A stretch of DNA of 8,320 nt from Anaeromyxobacter sp. (GTDB lineage Bacteria; Myxococcota; Myxococcia; Myxococcales; Anaeromyxobacteraceae): contig JAHWYA010000055.1 of the NCBI GenBank assembly GCA_020028115.1, positions 1 through 8,320 on the forward strand, given 5' to 3'. A model generated the notes under the pieces. The model did not search any database. It had not been told where the DNA came from and saw only the letters and a program-made list of their open reading frames with translations. This document shows positions 1 to 6,269 of this stretch, in pieces (the first letter of the stretch is position 1; every line of letters begins with the position of its first letter). The translations under genes and the position numbers were made by a program.

Positions 1-30
1 GGTCCAGGACCAGGACCAGGACCAGGACCA
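1..30. repeat. Hexanucleotide tandem repeat (GGACCA)5
   Basis: Five consecutive 6-bp units of GGACCA run from the first base of the window. The first unit carries one change (GGTCCA) and the other four are perfect. The tract may begin outside the window, so the true copy number is unknown. It lies about 55 bp upstream of the rfbA start, in non-coding sequence as far as can be seen. It could be a passive microsatellite or could vary in length between strains. A 6-bp unit would not shift a reading frame if the tract turned out to be coding. Confidence 0.9.
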
Positions 31-64
31 TCTCGGCTTCGTTCCCCCTCGCCACACCCTGGCG

Positions 65-70
65 TAGGAT
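65..70 (+). promoter_or_regulatory. Possible -10 element upstream of rfbA
   Basis: TAGGAT fits the TAnnnT core of a sigma-70-type -10 box and lies 15 bp before the rfbA ATG. No convincing -35 hexamer is visible at the expected distance. Only a weak GAG (78-80) could serve as a ribosome-binding site, so the leader would be very short. This is a plausible start of the whole operon, but the call rests on one hexamer in GC-rich DNA. Confidence 0.25.
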
Positions 71-85
71 GCCGCCCGAGCTCCC

Positions 86-973
86 ATGACCACGAACCGC
101 AGGGGAATCGTCCTCGCCGGCGGCGCCGGCACCCGGCTGTACCCGGCGACGCTGTGCGTCTCGAAGCAGCTGCTGCCGGTCTACGACAAGCCGATGATCT
201 ACTACCCGCTCTCGGCGCTCATGCTCGCCGGGATCCGGGAGGTGCTCGTCATCTCGACGCCGCAGGACACGCCCCGGTTCGCCCAGCTCCTCGGCGACGG
301 CTCGGCGTGGGGGATGCGGTTCGAGTACGTCGTGCAGCCGAGCCCGGACGGGCTCGCGCAGGCCTTCATCCTCGGCGCGGACTTCGTGCGGGGCCGGCCG
401 TCCGCCCTCGTCCTCGGCGACAACATCTTCTACGGCCACGAGCTCCAGCAGGTGCTCCGCGCCGCGGACGAGCGGAAGGGCCGGGCGACCGTCTTCGCGT
501 ACGCGGTGAACGACCCCCAGCGCTACGGCGTCGTCGAGTTCGACGCGCGCCGCCGGGCCGTCAGCATCGAGGAGAAGCCGGCGAGCCCGAAGTCCCGCTA
601 CGCCGTCACGGGCCTCTACTTCTACGACGAGGAGGTGGTCGACCTCGCGCGCCAGGTGCGGCCGTCGGCGCGCGGCGAGCTCGAGATCACCGACCTGAAC
701 CGGCTCTACCTCGAGCGCGATCGGCTCGACGTCGAGATCATGGGGCGCGGGTACGCCTGGCTCGACACCGGCACGCACGAGTCGCTCCTCGACGCCGGCC
801 AGTTCATCGCCACGATCGAGCGGCGCCAGGGGCTGAAGGTCGCCTGCCCCGAGGAGATCGCCTGGCGGCGGGGGTGGATCGACGACGCGGCGCTCGAGCG
901 CCGCGCCGAGACGCTCGGCAAGTCGACCTACGCCGACTACCTGCGAACCCTGCTCCGCACGAAGGTGTTCTGA
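86..973 (+). CDS. rfbA: Glucose-1-phosphate thymidylyltransferase (RmlA/RfbA)
   Basis: This enzyme catalyses the first step of dTDP-L-rhamnose synthesis: dTTP plus glucose-1-phosphate gives dTDP-glucose and pyrophosphate, in the cytoplasm. The 295-residue length is normal for the family. The nucleotide-binding signature [11 protein letters not shown] lies at residues 10-20 and the conserved lysine of the [12 protein letters not shown] stretch is K27. The substrate loop GLAQAF is at 89-94. The metal-binding aspartates are D112 in LGDNIFYG and D227 in [10 protein letters not shown]. An EEKP motif and the C-terminal helical part are also intact. The ATG at 86 gives the family's usual N-terminus, although its ribosome-binding site is weak. 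Its stop overlaps the rfbC start (TGATG), so the two genes are probably translationally coupled. It is the first of four rhamnose genes. The identification is very secure. Confidence 0.97.
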   Translation: MTTNRRGIVLAGGAGTRLYPATLCVSKQLLPVYDKPMIYYPLSALMLAGIREVLVISTPQDTPRFAQLLGDGSAWGMRFEYVVQPSPDGLAQAFILGADFVRGRPSALVLGDNIFYGHELQQVLRAADERKGRATVFAYAVNDPQRYGVVEFDARRRAVSIEEKPASPKSRYAVTGLYFYDEEVVDLARQVRPSARGELEITDLNRLYLERDRLDVEIMGRGYAWLDTGTHESLLDAGQFIATIERRQGLKVACPEEIAWRRGWIDDAALERRAETLGKSTYADYLRTLLRTKVF

Positions 974-1539
974 TGGAGGCGCGCGGCACCCTCATCCCCG
1001 ACGTGGTCGTGCTCGAGCCGCGCGTGTTCGGCGACGCGCGCGGCCACTTCTTCGAGAGCTTCAACCGGCGCGCGCTCGAGGCGGCCCTCGGCCGGAGCCT
1101 CGACTTCGTGCAGGACAACCAGAGCATGTCGCTGCGCGGCGTGCTCCGCGGGCTCCACTACCAGCAGCCGCGGCCGCAGGGGAAGCTCGTCCGCGTCGTG
1201 CGGGGCGAGGTCTTCGACGTGGCCGTCGACCTGCGCCGCGGCTCGCCCACGTTCGGGCGCTGGACCGGGCAGACGCTGTCCGCCGAGAACCGGCGGCAGC
1301 TCTGGATCCCCGAGGGCTTCGCCCACGGGTTCCTCGTCCTGTCCGAGGCGGCGGAGTTCCTCTACAAGACCACCGACTACTGGCACCCGGAGCACGAGCG
1401 CTGCATCCGCTGGGACGACCCCGACCTCGCCATCGCGTGGCCCGCGCTCGGCGAGCCGCCGCGGGTCTCGGCGAAGGACGCGGCGGGGCTCCGGTTCCGC
1501 GACGCGCCGCACTTCGAGGCGGCGGGAGGGAAGGCGTGA
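973..1539 (+). CDS. rfbC: dTDP-4-dehydrorhamnose 3,5-epimerase (RmlC/RfbC)
   Basis: This is the third pathway step: double epimerisation at C3 and C5 of dTDP-4-keto-6-deoxy-glucose. The 188-residue protein is a standard-length RmlC cupin. Visible family features are the RGHFFESF segment (residues 23-30) and QDNQS (47-51). They continue with the catalytic histidine H62 in LRGLHYQ, K71 of the QGKLVRV strand, and the FDVAVDLR strand. IPEGFAHGF lies at 112-120 and the catalytic tyrosine Y131 is in EFLYKTTDYW. The ATG at 973 shares its A with the rfbA stop, and an AAGG seven bases upstream could serve as the ribosome-binding site. Its stop overlaps the GTG start of rfbB. Nothing is truncated or missing. 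Confidence 0.97.
   Translation: MEARGTLIPDVVVLEPRVFGDARGHFFESFNRRALEAALGRSLDFVQDNQSMSLRGVLRGLHYQQPRPQGKLVRVVRGEVFDVAVDLRRGSPTFGRWTGQTLSAENRRQLWIPEGFAHGFLVLSEAAEFLYKTTDYWHPEHERCIRWDDPDLAIAWPALGEPPRVSAKDAAGLRFRDAPHFEAAGGKA
1524..1530 (+). promoter_or_regulatory. Ribosome-binding site deciding the rfbB GTG start
   Basis: GGGAGGG inside the end of rfbC lies five bases before GTG 1536. It supports this start over an in-frame ATG much further upstream (1437), which would add 33 residues that do not belong to the SDR family. Confidence 0.75.
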
Positions 1540-2549
1540 ACGTCCTCGTCACCGGCGGCTCCGGCTTCATCGGCGCGAACCTCGTCCGGCTGCTCCTCGC
1601 GGAGCGGCCGGGCTGGCGGATCGTGAACCTCGACAAGCTGACCTACGCCGGCAACCCCGAGAACCTCGCCGATCTCGCGGAGAACCCGCGGTACCGGTTC
1701 GTCCGCGCGGACATCTGCAACGGCGAGCTCGTCGCCGACCTCTTCCGGACCGAGCGGATCGACGGCGTGATGCACCTCGCCGCCGAGAGCCACGTCGACC
1801 GGTCGATCCTCGCCCCGTCCGTCTTCATCGAGACGAACGTCCGCGGGTCGCAGGTGCTGCTCGAGGCGGCGCGGGAGTTCGGGGTGAAGCGCTTCCTCCA
1901 CGTCTCGACCGACGAGGTCTACGGCTCGCTCGGGCCGACCGGCCTGTTCACCGAGGAGACGCCCGTCGCGCCGTCGTCGCCGTACTCGGCGTCGAAGGCG
2001 GCGAGCGACCTCCTCGCGCTCGCGTACGCGCACACCTTCCGCGTGCCGGTGGTCGTGACGCGCTGCTCGAACAACTACGGCCCGTACCAGTTCCCGGAGA
2101 AGCTCATCCCGCTCATGATCGCCAACGCGGTCCGCGACCTGCCGCTCCCGGTCTACGGGGACGGGATGAACGTCCGCGACTGGATCCACGTGGAGGACCA
2201 CTGCCGCGGGCTCCTCGCGGCCTTCGAGGACGGGAAGGACGGCGAGGTCTACAACTTCGGCGCCTCGAGCGAGCGGCACAACATCCACATCGTGAAGCAG
2301 GTGCTCGACCTCGTGGGCAAGCCCCACTCGCTCGTCCAGTACGTGAAGGACCGGCCCGGCCACGACCGCCGGTACGCCATCGACTCGCGGAAGGCGCAGG
2401 CGAAGCTCGGCTGGGCGCCGCGCCGCCGGTTCGAGGACGCCCTCGCCGAGACGGTGCGCTGGTACGTGGAGCGCCGCGCCTGGTGGGAGCGGATCATCTC
2501 GGGCGAGTACCTGCGCTACTACGAGAAGCAGTACGGGGCGCGCCGATGA
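1536..2549 (+). CDS. rfbB: dTDP-glucose 4,6-dehydratase (RmlB/RfbB)
   Basis: This enzyme converts dTDP-glucose to dTDP-4-keto-6-deoxy-glucose using tightly bound NAD+. It is an extended short-chain dehydrogenase/reductase of 337 residues, the usual RmlB length. The Rossmann glycine motif TGGSGFIG is at residues 6-13, followed by the typical NLDKLTYAGNPENL stretch. The dehydratase triad extension STDEVYG gives T125, D126 and E127, and YSASK gives Y150 and K154. RCSNNYGPYQFPEKLIPLMI and the C-terminal RPGHDRRYAID segment are hallmarks of the family. The GTG start at 1536 overlaps the rfbC stop (GTGA) and has a strong ribosome-binding site. The stop overlaps the rfbD start (ATGA). In the operon it acts between rfbA and rfbC biochemically, although it is encoded after rfbC. 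Confidence 0.97.
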   Translation: MNVLVTGGSGFIGANLVRLLLAERPGWRIVNLDKLTYAGNPENLADLAENPRYRFVRADICNGELVADLFRTERIDGVMHLAAESHVDRSILAPSVFIETNVRGSQVLLEAAREFGVKRFLHVSTDEVYGSLGPTGLFTEETPVAPSSPYSASKAASDLLALAYAHTFRVPVVVTRCSNNYGPYQFPEKLIPLMIANAVRDLPLPVYGDGMNVRDWIHVEDHCRGLLAAFEDGKDGEVYNFGASSERHNIHIVKQVLDLVGKPHSLVQYVKDRPGHDRRYAIDSRKAQAKLGWAPRRRFEDALAETVRWYVERRAWWERIISGEYLRYYEKQYGARR

Positions 2550-3439
2550 GGGTCGCGGTCACCGGCGCGAACGGGCTCCTCGGCGGCGAGGCGGTGGCGC
2601 GGCTCGCGGGGCACGAGGTGCTCGCGCTCGGCCGCGGCCCGTGCCGGCTCGCCCCCGGCGCCTTCACGTGGCGCGACGCGGATCTCGGCGACGGCCGGTC
2701 GGTCGCCGCGGCGCTCCGCGAGTTCGGCGCCCAGGCGGTGCTCCACGCCGGCGCGGCGACCGACGTCGACGGCTGCGAACGGGACCCCGACCTCGCCTGG
2801 CGCGTGAACGTCGGGGGCACGGAGCAGGTCGCCCGCGCGTGCCGGGCGCTCGGCGCGCGCCTCGTGGCGGTGTCGACCGACTACGTCTTCGACGGCGAGC
2901 GGGGGCCCTACTCCGAGGACGACGTCCCCAACCCGCGGGGCGCCTACGCGCGCTCGAAGCGGTGCGGCGAGGAGGCCGCGCTGCTGCTCGCGCCCGACTG
3001 CGCGGTCGCGCGCGTCGCCGTCGTGTACAGCGGCCGCCCGGGCGCGAAGAGCACCTTCGCGACGCAGGTCGTCGAGAAGCTCTCGCGCGGAGAGCGCGTG
3101 AACGCCTTCTCGGACCAGCTCGTCTCGACGACCCTCGCCGCGAGCGGCGCCGCGAGGTGCCTCGAGCTCCTCCTCGAGACCTCCTACCGCGGGGTGATCC
3201 ACGCGAGCGACGCGACGGTCCTCGACCGCGTGGAGTTCGCCGGCCGGATCGCGCGGCGGTTCGGGCTCGAGGGCGAGATCGTGCCGGTGCGCACGGCCGA
3301 CGTGAAGCTCCTCGCGCCGCGGCCGCTCCGGGCCGGGCTGAAGGTGGACCGGGCCGCGGCGCTCCTGCGGCACCGCCCGCTCGCCATCGACGAGGCGCTC
3401 GACCGGTTCCACGCCGAGTGGGCCGCGCGCCCCGCCTGA
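2546..3439 (+). CDS. rfbD: dTDP-4-dehydrorhamnose reductase (RmlD/RfbD)
   Basis: This is the last step, NAD(P)H reduction of dTDP-4-keto-L-rhamnose to dTDP-L-rhamnose. The 297-residue SDR protein has the N-terminal motif TGANGLLG (residues 6-13), the STDYVFDG segment with T111, and YARSK with catalytic Y134 and K138. Family-typical pieces include the HAGAATDVDGCE-like region and a C-terminal helix resembling LAIDEALDRFHAEW. The substrate region reads SDQLVSTTLAAS where many RmlD proteins have a DQ-x-G-x-PT pattern, so it is a somewhat divergent member. ATG 2546 overlaps the rfbB stop and has only a weak GGGG as ribosome-binding site, consistent with coupled translation. Completing the rfbACBD set makes RmlD the best call; a related SDR reductase is the alternative. 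Confidence 0.9.
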   Translation: MRVAVTGANGLLGGEAVARLAGHEVLALGRGPCRLAPGAFTWRDADLGDGRSVAAALREFGAQAVLHAGAATDVDGCERDPDLAWRVNVGGTEQVARACRALGARLVAVSTDYVFDGERGPYSEDDVPNPRGAYARSKRCGEEAALLLAPDCAVARVAVVYSGRPGAKSTFATQVVEKLSRGERVNAFSDQLVSTTLAASGAARCLELLLETSYRGVIHASDATVLDRVEFAGRIARRFGLEGEIVPVRTADVKLLAPRPLRAGLKVDRAAALLRHRPLAIDEALDRFHAEWAARPA

Positions 3440-3444
3440 TTTCG

Positions 3445-3450
3445 GATAAT
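3445..3450 (+). promoter_or_regulatory. Possible -10 element, leaderless start of the epimerase gene
   Basis: GATAAT matches five of six bases of the TATAAT consensus and stands out as AT-rich in a very GC-rich context. It ends 12 bp before ATG 3463. A transcript starting at the usual distance would have almost no leader. No Shine-Dalgarno sequence precedes that ATG, which agrees with a leaderless message. No clear -35 box is visible, so this remains tentative. It would let the heptose genes be expressed separately from the rhamnose genes. Confidence 0.35.
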
Positions 3451-3462
3451 CTCGCCCGCCGA

Positions 3463-4431
3463 ATGGCACGACACGTGGTCACCGGCGCGGCGGGGTTCAT
3501 CGGCAGCGCCCTCGTGGACCGCCTCCTCGCCCAGGGCGACGAGGTGGTGGGCGTCGACGACCTCTCGACCGGCAGGCGGCGCTTCCTCGAGGCGGCCCTC
3601 GCGACCGGCCGGTTCAGGCTCGTCGAGCGGGACGTGACCGACCCGGCGGCGCTCGAGGGGCTCCTCGCCCCGGACGTCGCGACGGTGTTCCACCTCGCCG
3701 CCAACGCCGACGTGCGGTTCGGCGTCGAGCGCCCGCGCCGCGACCTCGAGCAGAACACCATCGCGACCTGGAACGTCCTCGAGGCGATGCGCCGGGCCGG
3801 CGCCCCGCGGATCGTCTTCTCGTCGACCGGCAGCGTCTACGGCGAGGCGCCGGTGTTCCCGACGCCGGAGGACTGCCCGTTCCCGGTGCAGACCTCGCTC
3901 TACGGGGCCTCGAAGCTCGCGGCCGAGGGGCTCGTCCAGGCGTACGCGGAGGGGTTCGGGATCCGCGGCTACGTCTTCCGGTTCGTGTCGATCGTCGGGG
4001 AGCGCTACCAGCACGGGCACGTGCTCGACTTCGCCGCCCAGCTCCTGCGGGATCCGGCGAGGCTGCGCGTGCTCGGGAACGGGAGGCAGCGGAAGTCGTA
4101 CCTCTACATCGGCGACTGCCTGGACGCGATCCAGGTCGCGCTCGCGGCGCCGTCCACCCGCAAGGTGGAGATCTTCAACCTCGGGACGGACGAGTACGTG
4201 ACCGTCGACGACTCGATCGCCGTGATCTGCGAGGAGCTCGGCGTGACCCCGCGCCGCGAGTACACCGGCGGCGACCGCGGGTGGATCGGCGACAACCCGA
4301 TGATCCTGCTCGACTGCAAGCGGATCCGCGCCCTCGGGTGGACGCCCCGGCTCACCATCCGCGAGGGCGTCCGGCGGACCGTGCGCTGGCTCCTCGAGAA
4401 CCGCTGGATCGTGCCGGAGGCGAGGACGTGA
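3463..4431 (+). CDS. NAD-dependent sugar-nucleotide epimerase (extended SDR family)
   Basis: This 322-residue protein is an extended SDR enzyme acting on a nucleotide-linked sugar. The NAD-binding motif TGAAGFIG lies at residues 7-14, with the acidic VDDLSTGRR stretch after the second strand. HLAANADVRFG follows, then SSTGSVYGE with T122 and S124, and the catalytic pair Y147 and K151 in YGASK. GNGRQRKSYLYIGDCLDAI is the substrate-domain segment typical of UDP-glucose/galactose 4-epimerase relatives. It lacks the Asp-Glu pair that RfbB has in STDEVYG, so an epimerase is more likely than a 4,6-dehydratase. The gene follows rfbD by 23 bp and overlaps the kinase start by four bases, which ties it to the heptose genes. 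The substrate could be a GDP-heptose, a UDP-hexose or a UDP-uronic acid; the sequence does not decide. Confidence 0.85.
   Translation: MARHVVTGAAGFIGSALVDRLLAQGDEVVGVDDLSTGRRRFLEAALATGRFRLVERDVTDPAALEGLLAPDVATVFHLAANADVRFGVERPRRDLEQNTIATWNVLEAMRRAGAPRIVFSSTGSVYGEAPVFPTPEDCPFPVQTSLYGASKLAAEGLVQAYAEGFGIRGYVFRFVSIVGERYQHGHVLDFAAQLLRDPARLRVLGNGRQRKSYLYIGDCLDAIQVALAAPSTRKVEIFNLGTDEYVTVDDSIAVICEELGVTPRREYTGGDRGWIGDNPMILLDCKRIRALGWTPRLTIREGVRRTVRWLLENRWIVPEART
4416..4420 (+). promoter_or_regulatory. Ribosome-binding site deciding the hddA GTG start
   Basis: GGAGG lies seven bases before GTG 4428, within the end of the epimerase gene. It supports this start, which also places the family's conserved TPLRIS segment at the expected N-terminal position. 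Confidence 0.75.
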
Positions 4432-5408
4432 TCATCACCCGGACGCCGCTGCGGATCTCCGTCGGCGGGGGAGGGACCGACCTCCCCTCGTACTACGAGC
4501 GCTTCGGCGGCTTCGTCGTCTCCGCGGCGATCAAGCAGTACGTCTACATCACGATCCACCGCACCTTCGTCCCGAACTACATCGTGAAGTACTCGCAGCT
4601 GGAGACGGTGGAGCGGGTGGATCAGCTCCAGCACCCGATCATCCGCGAGGCGCTGCGGCGGCACGACGTCGGCCCCTACCTCGAGATCGCCAGCATGGCC
4701 GACATGCCCTCCGGTACGGGGCTCGGCTCCTCCGGGTCGTTCACGGTCGGGCTGCTCCGCGGGCTCTACGCGCTGAAGCGCGAGCCCGTCGCGACGCAGG
4801 CGCTCGCCGAGGAGGCCTGCCACATCGAGATCGACCTCCTGAAGGAGCCGGTCGGCAAGCAGGACCAGTACATCGGCGCCTTCGGCGGCGTCGTCTGCCT
4901 CGACTTCGCGAAGGACGGCGCGGTGACGGTGAAGCCGCTGCGGATCCCGCGGGAGGCGCTGCACGACCTCGAGGACCACCTCCTCATGTTCTTCACCGGC
5001 TACTCGCGCAGCGCCGGGGCGGTGCTCCAGGACCAGGCGACCCGGAGCGTCCAGAACGACCAGGCGATGCTCGACAACCTCCACTTCACGAAGGAGCTCG
5101 GGTACCGGACGAAGGAGGCCCTCGAGCAGGGGGACACGCGCGCCTACGCCGGGATGATGCACGAGCACTGGCTCCGGAAGCGGCAGCGCTCGAAGGGCAT
5201 GTCCAACGAGCGCATCGACCGCTGGTACGCGGCCGCCATGGAGAACGGCGCGCTCGGCGGCAAGCTCATCGGCGCGGGCGGGGGCGGGTTCCTCCTCTTC
5301 TACGCAGAGGACCGGGCGCGGCTCCGCGCGGCGATGGCGCGCGAGGGGCTGCCCGAGGTGCGCTTCGACTTCGACCACGAGGGCTCGAAGGTCCTCATCC
5401 AGGACTGA
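4428..5408 (+). CDS. hddA: D-glycero-alpha-D-manno-heptose 7-phosphate kinase (HddA-like GHMP kinase)
   Basis: HddA enzymes phosphorylate C1 of D-glycero-alpha-D-manno-heptose 7-phosphate to give the 1,7-bisphosphate. The 326-residue protein begins with TRTPLRISVGGGGTDLPSYY, the N-terminal signature of this GHMP branch. The ATP-binding motif PSGTGLGSSGS is at residues 94-104. KQDQYIGAFGG, with likely catalytic D146, follows the EIDLLKEPVG stretch. The C-terminal GHMP motif GGKLIGAGGGGF is at about 277-288. The start is GTG 4428, overlapping the epimerase stop as GTGA. The next gene begins four bases after its stop. The neighbouring nucleotidyltransferase and phosphatase-isomerase fusion are its expected pathway partners. 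GHMP kinases for fucose or other sugars look similar, so substrate assignment leans on context. Confidence 0.88.
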   Translation: MIITRTPLRISVGGGGTDLPSYYERFGGFVVSAAIKQYVYITIHRTFVPNYIVKYSQLETVERVDQLQHPIIREALRRHDVGPYLEIASMADMPSGTGLGSSGSFTVGLLRGLYALKREPVATQALAEEACHIEIDLLKEPVGKQDQYIGAFGGVVCLDFAKDGAVTVKPLRIPREALHDLEDHLLMFFTGYSRSAGAVLQDQATRSVQNDQAMLDNLHFTKELGYRTKEALEQGDTRAYAGMMHEHWLRKRQRSKGMSNERIDRWYAAAMENGALGGKLIGAGGGGFLLFYAEDRARLRAAMAREGLPEVRFDFDHEGSKVLIQD

Positions 5409-5412
5409 GGCG

Positions 5413-6147
5413 ATGAGCGCGCGCGCGGGCTCCCAGTGTCTCATCCTCGCGGGCGGGCTCGGGACGCGGATGCGGCCCGTGACCGAGACCATCCCGAAGG
5501 CGCTCATCCCGGTGAACGGCGTGCCGTTCGTCGACCACCAGCTGCGCTGGATCGCGGCCCACGGCGTCGCAGAGGCGGTCCTCTCCGTGGGGTGGCTCGG
5601 CGGGATGCTGCGCGACCACGTCGGCGACGGCGCGCAGTTCGGCCTCCGCGTCCGCTGGGTGGACGAGGGGAGGGACCTGCGCGGCACCGCCGGCGCCCTC
5701 CGGCTCGCGCTCGACGAGGGCGTCCTCGAGGAGTCCTTCCTCGTGACCTACGGCGACTCCTACCTGCCCATCGACTTCGGCGAGGTCGCGGCGGCGCTCG
5801 CGCGCTCGGGCGCGCCGGCCCTCATGACGGTCTTCCGGAACGACGGGCGCTGGGACCGGAGCAACTGCGTCGTCGAGGGCGGGAGGGTCCACTACGACAA
5901 GCGGCGGCGCGACCCCGCGCTCGCCGCGCGGATGCACCACATCGACTACGGCCTCTCGGCGCTGCGCCGGGACGTCGTCGCGGAGCGCGTCCCGGCGGGC
6001 GCCCGCGCCGACCTCGCGGACCTGTTCCACGCGCTCTCGGTCGAGGGGCGGCTCGCCGCCCACGAGGTTCACACGCGGTTCTTCGAGATCGGGTCGCCGG
6101 AGGGGCTCCAGGACCTCGAGCGGCACCTCGCGCAGCCCGTGGGCTGA
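5413..6147 (+). CDS. hddC: Sugar-1-phosphate nucleotidyltransferase (HddC-like)
   Basis: The likely role is to activate D-glycero-alpha-D-manno-heptose 1-phosphate with a nucleotide; GTP is used by characterised HddC enzymes. The 244-residue protein has a single nucleotidyltransferase domain with no C-terminal hexapeptide-repeat domain. The signature LAGGLGTRMRP is at residues 12-22, and the following lysine-containing stretch IPKALIPV has K29. RGTAGAL and YGDSYLPIDF follow, with metal-binding D115. The later YDKRRRDP and HIDYGLSALRRDVV segments and FFEIGSPEGL are characteristic of one bacterial subgroup of these transferases. The ATG at 5413 has AGGA eight bases and GAGG two bases upstream. 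The subgroup differs visibly from the classic HddC type, so nucleotide and sugar specificity are inferred from the adjacent hddA. Confidence 0.75.
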   Translation: MSARAGSQCLILAGGLGTRMRPVTETIPKALIPVNGVPFVDHQLRWIAAHGVAEAVLSVGWLGGMLRDHVGDGAQFGLRVRWVDEGRDLRGTAGALRLALDEGVLEESFLVTYGDSYLPIDFGEVAAALARSGAPALMTVFRNDGRWDRSNCVVEGGRVHYDKRRRDPALAARMHHIDYGLSALRRDVVAERVPAGARADLADLFHALSVEGRLAAHEVHTRFFEIGSPEGLQDLERHLAQPVG

Positions 6148-6190
6148 CCACGCGTCCGGGCGTCAGGCTGGTCGCTCCGTCCGGGGCCCC

Positions 6191-6196
6191 TATGGT
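6191..6196 (+). promoter_or_regulatory. Possible -10 element upstream of the transaldolase gene
   Basis: TATGGT fits TAnnnT, sits in the only AT-rich patch of the 6148-6269 gap and lies about 73 bp before ATG 6270. The sequence at the -35 distance (CTGGTC, 6168-6173) matches TTGACA poorly. It would allow separate expression of the downstream genes. Confidence 0.25.
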
Positions 6197-6259
6197 AAGT
6201 TGCCACGCGTTTTCCCACGTGCGGCGCAGCCCGCCCCAGCCGTCCCCGGCACCCTGCGC

Positions 6260-6263
6260 GGAG
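6260..6263 (+). promoter_or_regulatory. Ribosome-binding site deciding the transaldolase start
   Basis: GGAG lies six bases before ATG 6270. It favours that start over the in-frame ATG at 6192, which would add 26 low-complexity, proline- and serine-rich residues. Confidence 0.65.
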
Positions 6264-6269
6264 TCCGAG

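Larger units (their letters stand above)
6148..6269 (+). other. Intergenic gap splitting the heptose genes
   Basis: This 122-bp stretch is the longest non-coding interval within the cluster. It contains the perfect 8-bp palindrome GGGGCCCC (6183-6190), then a locally AT-rich TATGGTAAGTT, and CACGTG at 6216-6221. I see no stem followed by a T-run, so no intrinsic terminator is supported. The gap could carry an internal promoter for the downstream transaldolase and fusion genes. Confidence 0.6.

Noticed and set aside
1377..2363. Antisense ORF of 328 codons opposite rfbB
   Set aside because: Its biased composition and full overlap with the well-supported rfbB mark it as a shadow.
2641..3462. 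In-frame upstream extension of the epimerase through rfbD
   Set aside because: The extension is an Arg/Ala/Gly-rich alternate-frame reading of rfbD; the Rossmann motif starts right after ATG 3463.
4104..5687. Long antisense ORF of 527 codons
   Set aside because: It lies opposite hddA and its neighbours and has no recognisable domain; it is rich in Arg, Glu, Val and Leu as expected from the complement of GC-rich codons.
6183..6190. GGGGCCCC palindrome as a terminator or operator
   Set aside because: There is no loop and no T-run after it, and short GC palindromes are expected by chance at this base composition.
6204..6225. Weak inverted match around CCACG and CACGTG in the gap
   Set aside because: Only three to six pairs with a bulge can form, too weak to call a structure.
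6192..6269. ATG 6192 as the transaldolase start
   Set aside because: The added residues look non-conserved and low in complexity, and ATG 6270 has a well-placed GGAG; kept only as an alternative.
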